A DNA stretch of 64,000 nt from Hetaerina americana. Taxonomy: Eukaryota; Arthropoda; Insecta; Odonata; Calopterygidae. Both the position numbers and the translations under genes were made by a program. The stretch lies in the NCBI GenBank assembly GCA_022747635.1, contig JAKTNV010000005.1, positions 45,997,013 to 46,061,012 of the forward strand. The letters are read 5' to 3'. The stretch's first letter is position 1. Each line of letters opens with the position of its first letter. The notes under the pieces were generated by a model. That model made no database searches. It was not told where the DNA came from and saw only the letters and a program-made list of their open reading frames with translations. This document shows, piece after piece, positions 57,720 to 64,000 of the stretch.

Positions 57720-57870
57720 GCCTTTACCCCGCGGGCGCATAACCTCTTCTCAAACGACCTTTCCTCCCATTTCCCTTCCTGCAACCCCCCGAGTCTCCCC
57801 TTCCCTGCAACCCCTTCATTCTCCTCTGCCACCCACTACCCTCCCTCTTTCCTTTACCCACTTTTTCCTC
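57720..57870. other. Pyrimidine-rich island
   Basis: C/T-rich with CCCTTCC, CCCCCC and CTCCTCTGCC words, 240 bases after the preceding purine island, giving the same paired-skew layout as elsewhere. Confidence 0.45.
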
Positions 57871-57879
57871 CGATTGTAG

Positions 57880-59030
57880 TACATCCTCTATTATTCTACG
57901 GAAAAAATCGAGAAGTTATTTTCTTTAAAAACCAAGGAAATAATATTTCATACGAAATTATTCAACTCCTTGGATGTAAATTGAAATATTGTCTTCCAAT
58001 ACATTATCCCTCCCTCCAAAACACTTTGTTTAAATTATTCCTCTTAATAACAGACTCTTACTTTCTTTGCGCTGAATAAATAATGTAAGTACGCAAACTT
58101 TATGCTAAAACCTTAAGGGCTCGAAAGGAGTAAATGAGAAATTTGAGTTAGCTCTAGCGATTTTATGTTCGTTGGACAACTAAAAGTAATAGAATTTACG
58201 CTTTTGTGGGATTTTTTAATTTTTTATGGGTAATTATTGATTCAGAACACAAATATTTGTAATTTTACGTAACACCAAAACATTTCATGATGAAAAATTC
58301 CAAAATAACTCGAGATCACAATAAGTGTTGATAAACGTTACAACAGTAAAGTGGGATGTATAAATAAGTAAATGACACTTAACATCAAAAGAAGTAAAAA
58401 TGAAGGTCATACATTAGCACAATTCATTTCTATACTAACTCAAGCCACCTATTATAGTTCATTCGACAATCACAATTGCAAAATATTGGAATGTTTACTA
58501 GATAAAGTCACATTAACTAGTCACCCAATCTTTTCGAAAAAATACGAATCAGAGCATTATGTTAAATAAATTTGTATGCTAAAAAAGGAAAAAATATGAA
58601 CTTTGAAATAAACTAAGATACTTAAGGTCAGGAAAAATTAATACCTTCTAAATTGAAAATTTGATAACTCAAATGGCATTCATCCAATTCTCTATTGCTA
58701 CCTGAAACCCTCTTCTACGAAAAAGTGGCTTCCTCTAACTTATTTTACCAGTAAATGTCTCAACTTGATTAGAGATCTCTACAAAATCCAAACAATATGT
58801 ATACGTACAGAGAATACGAGTAGTACGTAATTTCGGTTACGGAAACTGTTAAAATTCCTTATATTCTTCTAGGAGGCATTACTGAAGCAGAAAACTGACT
58901 TCACCCTACCCGATGGTAGTCACCTCCTTACAAAATTTACTTTTTTTCTCAGGTGGCGTAGCATTCCTTTCGTTCAGTGGCCTGGCTTAGAAATGAAAGT
59001 AAAACCGCGGTTTTTTTTGGAGCAAGCCCC
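57880..59030. other. Unannotated AT-rich sequence
   Basis: AT-rich sequence with no recognised feature. Confidence 0.35.
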
Positions 59031-59039
59031 CGCTCGGGA

Positions 59040-59560
59040 CAGGAAAAAAAACACTTGCCCCCGAGGGTATTTTCACCTCCCACACACCCCATCTAGGCCA
59101 TCTTTTCCTCTGAGGCGCACCACACACGGGATTCTCCGGGGTCCTCCGCCTTTTCAGAACCGAGTGCCACACCCATCTATCTCCCGCCACCCACAGGCGG
59201 TCACCCCTCCCCAAATGCCGCCCTCCCGACTCTGTCTCTCTCTTTCTCTCAGAAGCAGCGATAGTTCTCTTTCTCTCTCCGCCCAACTGAATCCTGTCCC
59301 AACGGTAGATATGGACCTCGGGCACAAGGCCTCCGAAAACCGGCCACCGTCATTTCCAAAAGGCCTCCACCCTTAACTTCCTCTGCCCCACCCTTCCCCC
59401 TTCACTCTCTCTCCCTCTGTCTCGCCCATCTTCCCTATGTCTTCTCGGTCTCCACTGCGACCCTTCTCTGTGCCCTTAATGCCTCGCTCACTCATTTTTA
59501 ACAGCGCTCTCTACCCCAATCCCTTCATCCCCGATATCAGTCCCGAGGAATGAAATGGGC
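59040..59560. other. Pyrimidine-rich GC-richer island
   Basis: C/T-rich from about 59,050 to 59,480 with CTCTCTCTTTCTCTC and CCCACCC words and several CpGs. The opposed 127- and 112-codon frames are attributed to skew. Confidence 0.5.
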
Positions 59561-59990
59561 ACCCAGGGGAGGGGATTCATTTTTATTATTTCCTTTCAAT
59601 TTTCTTCATTTCCAGTATTCCATCTTTATATTTCCTGTTTTCGTCCACCTTCTTCAAATGAGTTGCCACTTAGAGTACGGGTTAAGGTTTAAAAGGTGTC
59701 CATGAATATTTCGAAGCAATAAAATTACTAAGGACGAGAAAGGAATGTATTGAAAATACTGTGAATATGGAAAATGATTTTTTCGACATAGGGGTATTGA
59801 AAATTAAAGAGATATGAGCCTCCTGGGGAAATAGTAATAGAAGCAAAAATGAGTGTGAAGAACTGAAGGGGAAGACCCTGGAAGATAATGAGGGATACGA
59901 ACGTAGGGTTTATGAATAAATGAAGAGGCATGCTGAGAAGATAGAGCATCCCGTACTGAGTACAAGAGCGTGTAAAATTTACACATCAGG

Positions 59991-60170
59991 GTATAGGGGT
60001 CAGTTCCTTTCCCTGTGCCGCTAGTAGTCACTAAGAATGATCCGGTGCCGAAAAATCGGATAACTTTGATAAAGCTGATTGTAGCAAGAGGTGTATTTCG
60101 GAATCGAACCCGAGCCCAGGTTTAGTTGGATAGGCAGATATTCCAGCACTCTCTTAACTAAACTACCAGA
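59991..60170 (-). mobile_element. tRNA-derived SINE, family A, copy 3
   Basis: Minus orientation: A box TAGTTTAGTTA (60,155-60,165), B box GGTTCGATTC (60,101-60,110), and the body ending with the complement of CAGTTCCTTTCCCTGTGCCG. The head is more diverged than in copy 1 and an extra ~20 bases lie between the boxes. Copies 2 and 3 both continue past the GGGGCC/GGGGTC end with TGATGTGTAAATTT-like wording. Confidence 0.82.
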
Positions 60171-60179
60171 ACAAAAATT

Positions 60180-63100
60180 CCTGACAGCTAACAGTCATTT
60201 GAAATTGAAATTGACAATTGGAATATTCTTCAGAAAAAGTAGAATACGTTTAATATTTACCTGTAGTTTTTTATTTACTATAAATGGATCGGGACTCATA
60301 GTAAGTATTTCAAATACTTGATTATTATTAGATAACTAGTATTCACATTATTTTAGCCGCCGCAAAAAGGTACGATTTGACTAAATCCTAAAGAGCGCGT
60401 CATTAAGTCACGAGAGCAAATTATTATCATTAGGTTACAATCTTCAATGAATGGCATCAAATGTCGGTGCTGATTTTAATAGTGGCCGTAAATAATTTAT
60501 AGTTTCATTTTACTACTGATGCCTTAGGTTTAACAAAAGAGAAGGTTTTCTCTTCTCTTTTAAACAGAGGAATTGGTTTCTGGGCATCGCACCTCACATC
60601 ATGACGGGTTTTCCTCCTCTCAGCACACTTGAGTTCTGATGAATGCCATTTCGTTTTTCTCCTGTTTTTTGATATCATCCCATTATGCTGGTATATTAAA
60701 AAAAGTAATTCTGTTTTTTTTTGAGAGAAATGAGAGAGCTGAATCGCGGAAATGATTCCTTTCATTTTTTAAAAGTCCTGAATTTATATTTTTTTAAGGC
60801 CTTCCTACTCTAAGGTCGCTTTTACCGTCACATGTACGCATGATGACTACAAAGTTGGAGTTCTAGCAACAACTAGAGAAATAGAGCTAAATGTCATGCT
60901 TTTTTAAACCATTCATCCATTATGAATATTTTGAGAACAAATGAAGTTTGTGAAATACTACTTAAAAGTGGCGACGAAATCATATTTAACCTCCTAGGTT
61001 CTCCTTCGCTTTAGGGAATGGCACTCAATGGGCAGAAACTAACATTTTCCTAAGCAAACGCAACAGCTACGGTGGTTGATATTCAAACTTGTATACTGAG
61101 TAAACCAGAAAACTTTAGCACCTTGAATAAACCCTTTAGGAAGAAAGATATTAAAATTTACTGAAATGCTTATGAGGAAGCAGCAATTTCAACAAAAGGT
61201 TAGATTTAGATTCAAGATAAAAATTGAAATTGAAACTAGAGGGTGACAGAAAATTATACTACAAGGTATGAGGGTTGCTGAAAAATGTATAACGATGAAT
61301 TCCTTGTTAATGCTTTCATTTACATATTTATTCTGACGATTGTCACAAAACATTTAGGTATCTCCTAAGGGACAGTCTTAAGCTTAAGGTAATGTTGCAT
61401 TGCGTTTCCTACAGATATTTCTATCAATAAAACAATTAATGCCCACTTGCTATACCTTCAAAACAATGTTTAGTACACTTTCTTCGCTAAAAACTTTCCA
61501 TAGACATTGTGTATCGAGTTTTTTTGGCTGATGCGTAATACATACAGGCACCCCATTAAACTTCGTTGATGCATTCTGCCCCTTTTAGTGTTGCCGGCCG
61601 TACTTTTTTTCCTGAGATGTCTGCTCTCATGTTTCTTATAAGGGGTCAAAGAAAAGTTTTTATCATGTATAATTTTGAGAGGTCCTATCTTTGACTATTC
61701 AAAGCCAAATCAGCATTTCTAAATCTTTATTTTTTAGAAGGTATTTTAGTGGTAAAATTAATTATTTATAATTTTATTCTTTGCGGTACAAATTTTGCCT
61801 TAAACACTTAAGGAAATGTTTCCAATACTTTAAACAGCAACTTAAATTTTAAATAGACACAAATACCCGGAACCGGTTAAATACCTCCCGTCTCACTGAG
61901 AGAGGTGGCACGCTCATAATTATGCCATATTATTTTATGATTGAGGGAAAGAAATGAACAATATGGGACACAAAATAAATATATCTCAAGGTTATAACTC
62001 CCAAAATTTCACCAATTAAGTTTAAATCATTGATTATTATGTATTTAATTTATTCAGACCCTACGCTTAGTATATTTTGCACGGATTTGCAAGACCTCTA
62101 AAAATATAAATTGATTTGAAAGTAAACCATCCTCATTGTGCATCAGACTTAAAGTTACGTAGTTTCCATAGAACCTCAAAATTAAAAGTTTTCATTTAAT
62201 TCGTTTACGCAACAGCCACTCCGGGTCCTAGTTCGTTCAGTATAAGCCCATCTGCTTTTTTCAAATATCTTCCAAGTGTCTTTAATAGGTGTTACGCACT
62301 TTTATTTCCTTTTTATATGCAAAAACGTATGACAAATGTATAAAAACAAGTCAACTGATGCAACTCAACGATTGAATTCGGTTCGAACATACTCTACTAA
62401 ACACTATTAAGTAGTAATTTTTAGAGTGCGTAAGTTTTTTGAGGTGTATTTTATTGCCACTACAGATAAACTGCTCTATTCTTCATCATTTCGGACACCA
62501 CATGCATGCATAGACACGAGCCAATTTATGAAATCGTGCCCTTACCTCTCACTTTATGTCTGATTTTGTTTCATAAGAACTTACTAATAACCAGATTTTT
62601 CAATTAATGTGGAATCAGTAAAACTGGAAAAATTAAAAAGAATGTCTATCAAGACAGTGTTAAATAAATACATTTTTCCTCTCCATTCTTAATTTCGTTC
62701 TTTCATTAGATCTGTACAAGTCTAGATCATCTCTCTGAGGTGACGTAAAATATGATGCGAACAATTGTTACCATGCTTTAAAATCAAGAACTTAAGGCTT
62801 TTCCAAAATTTCACCCTTCATTTTCTTCCGAATACTTTAGTGTTGGAAATCCCCAAGAAGCGATTTCAACACTTGTAACTTAGCGCAAAGGAGAATTGCC
62901 CCTGACGCCACGCGCGAGATCCCAAGACATGACATCACCAAGTTGTAACACGAAGTCCATCCTTAAAAGCTGACATCATTCGGCATGATTTGCATGCGCT
63001 CACCATTTCGTCCACCCTGGCTTCTTTATTTTTCTTCTAATAAAATGCTATGCAGCTTTCGGTCTCTCTGAGACAAATGCTAGGCATTTTATACGCTGCG

Positions 63101-63470
63101 GCTTAGAAAAGTTCGATATAATATATATAATTTCACTGGTTCAAATATACTTTTATTATAGCGGTAAGCAATATCATTATATTTCTAACTACAATGAGGT
63201 GCGGTAACCCAATCCTTTGTTGATAAACGCTTTCATATGGTTAAAGCAATTTGCTGCCATCGCAACGTTCAGAAAATATTATTACACTGCCATAATATAG
63301 TATATAGACGAATTATAGCCTGGTCCAAAACAGCTTTTTGATGCCATATTGTTACCTGGAAGAGTATTTTTTTAAATTTTTTCACCAGATTTTTTTCGTC
63401 TCTTCTCAAATGCCTACTTGTAATCATATGAGTAGAGCCTAGAGGACGACGTCCTAGAATCTAATAAATT
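60180..63470. other. Unannotated AT-rich sequence
   Basis: AT-rich sequence. An 86-codon minus-strand frame at 60,505-60,765 is basic and lysine-rich, without a recognised motif. No transposon, SINE or RNA gene was seen. Confidence 0.4.
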
Positions 63471-63479
63471 TTCCCATTT

Positions 63480-63985
63480 TTTTCTCCTTTCTTTATCTCC
63501 TCCTATCCCCCTGTCTAACCGTACTCCTTTTGGTGGACCACCCTCTCCCGAACTCACACACCCTCCCCCCCTCTATCTCTCTCTGCACTATCCCCTTCCC
63601 CATAAGCCCCTCCCCACACCTCCGTCCTCGAGAAAGATGCTCCTTGCGCGCCACCTCCAGTGGTCCCCCCAAAATCTTCTCGCTCCAAAGAGGAGAGAAT
63701 GAAGGTAGAGGGAGACGGAGGGAGAGAGAGAGAAAGATCCAAGCGGGTGACTCCCACCGCCTCCAGGCGTCCCCGAACCACCTGCTCCCCCTCCATTTTA
63801 TTCCCTCCCTCTCCCGCCGTCCGCCCAACACCCACCCAAAACCTCATACCTCACCTCGCGCAGCGCCGCAATCTTCCGGGGAAAGATGGATAGATATATA
63901 TGGGGAGAAAGAGAATGAGGAGAGGTGGGGGAGGGAGGTTTGGCGGTGTGGAAGAGGGAGTAAATCTGAAGAGGTGCTCCTCCCA
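63480..63985. other. Skew-switching island at right edge
   Basis: Pyrimidine-rich at 63,480-63,660, purine-rich at 63,685-63,740, pyrimidine-rich at 63,748-63,850 and purine-rich at 63,888-63,965. Open frames of 62-112 codons on both strands follow the skew. It may extend beyond the window. Confidence 0.5.
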
Positions 63986-64000
63986 CTCGCCCCCTCCTTT

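Noticed and set aside
1..64000. CRISPR arrays, bacterial operons, rRNA genes, viral integrations
   Set aside because: No regularly spaced direct repeats with unique spacers, no gene packing, no rRNA-like conserved segments and no recognisable viral proteins were found.

Overview
This window reads as non-coding, repeat-bearing chromosomal DNA from an animal, most probably an arthropod and perhaps an insect. The background is AT-rich and stops in all frames. No operon-like gene packing, bacterial gene or rRNA is visible, and no intact protein-coding gene could be recognised. What can be identified are decayed mobile elements typical of arthropod genomes: mariner-type transposase relics, non-LTR retrotransposon (LINE) relics and tRNA-derived SINEs. 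There are also long TA/CA microsatellites. The species cannot be fixed from the sequence alone.

Layout. From 1 to 18.9 kb there is mostly unique AT-rich sequence, interrupted by short GC-richer islands with strong purine/pyrimidine strand asymmetry (near 0.2, 3.0, 7.1, 8.6 and 16 kb). At 18.95-19.59 kb lies a mariner relic on the minus strand that has lost its catalytic centre. From 19.6 to 25.8 kb sequence is mostly unique, with two weak exon-like open segments (21.1-21.5 kb, 22.77-22.98 kb) and a large skewed island at 24.4-25.1 kb. From 25.9 to 42.6 kb is the repeat-dense core. It holds a second mariner relic, a SINE between TA arrays, a fairly well preserved but broken LINE reverse transcriptase (27.3-28.74 kb), four further LINE fragments in both orientations, copies of three SINE types, a mariner C-terminal fragment, and two inverted-repeat structures. 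From 42.6 to 64 kb the sequence is again largely unique, with more skewed islands, one TA array (53.3 kb) and two further SINE copies (56.7 and 60.1 kb).

How the parts relate. The LINE is the likely source of the repeat proteins. Its 3' end is a small hairpin followed by an (ATA)n-like tail, and the same tail sits next to a SINE-like element at 42.2 kb. The most unusual structures are a 94+94 bp near-perfect palindrome at 36,989-37,178 and a second, more diverged head-to-head inverted pair at 34,297-34,458. Both carry, at or near their centre, a small foldable motif (CTGANGA, one base, a 5-6 bp stem, then GAAA). A third single copy lies at 42,370. The stem sequences differ between the three copies while pairing is kept, which suggests a structured RNA. 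The motif resembles the core of a hammerhead ribozyme but lacks features needed to call it one.

Most apparent open frames arise from purine-rich islands, TA microsatellites or SINEs read as protein, and were rejected.
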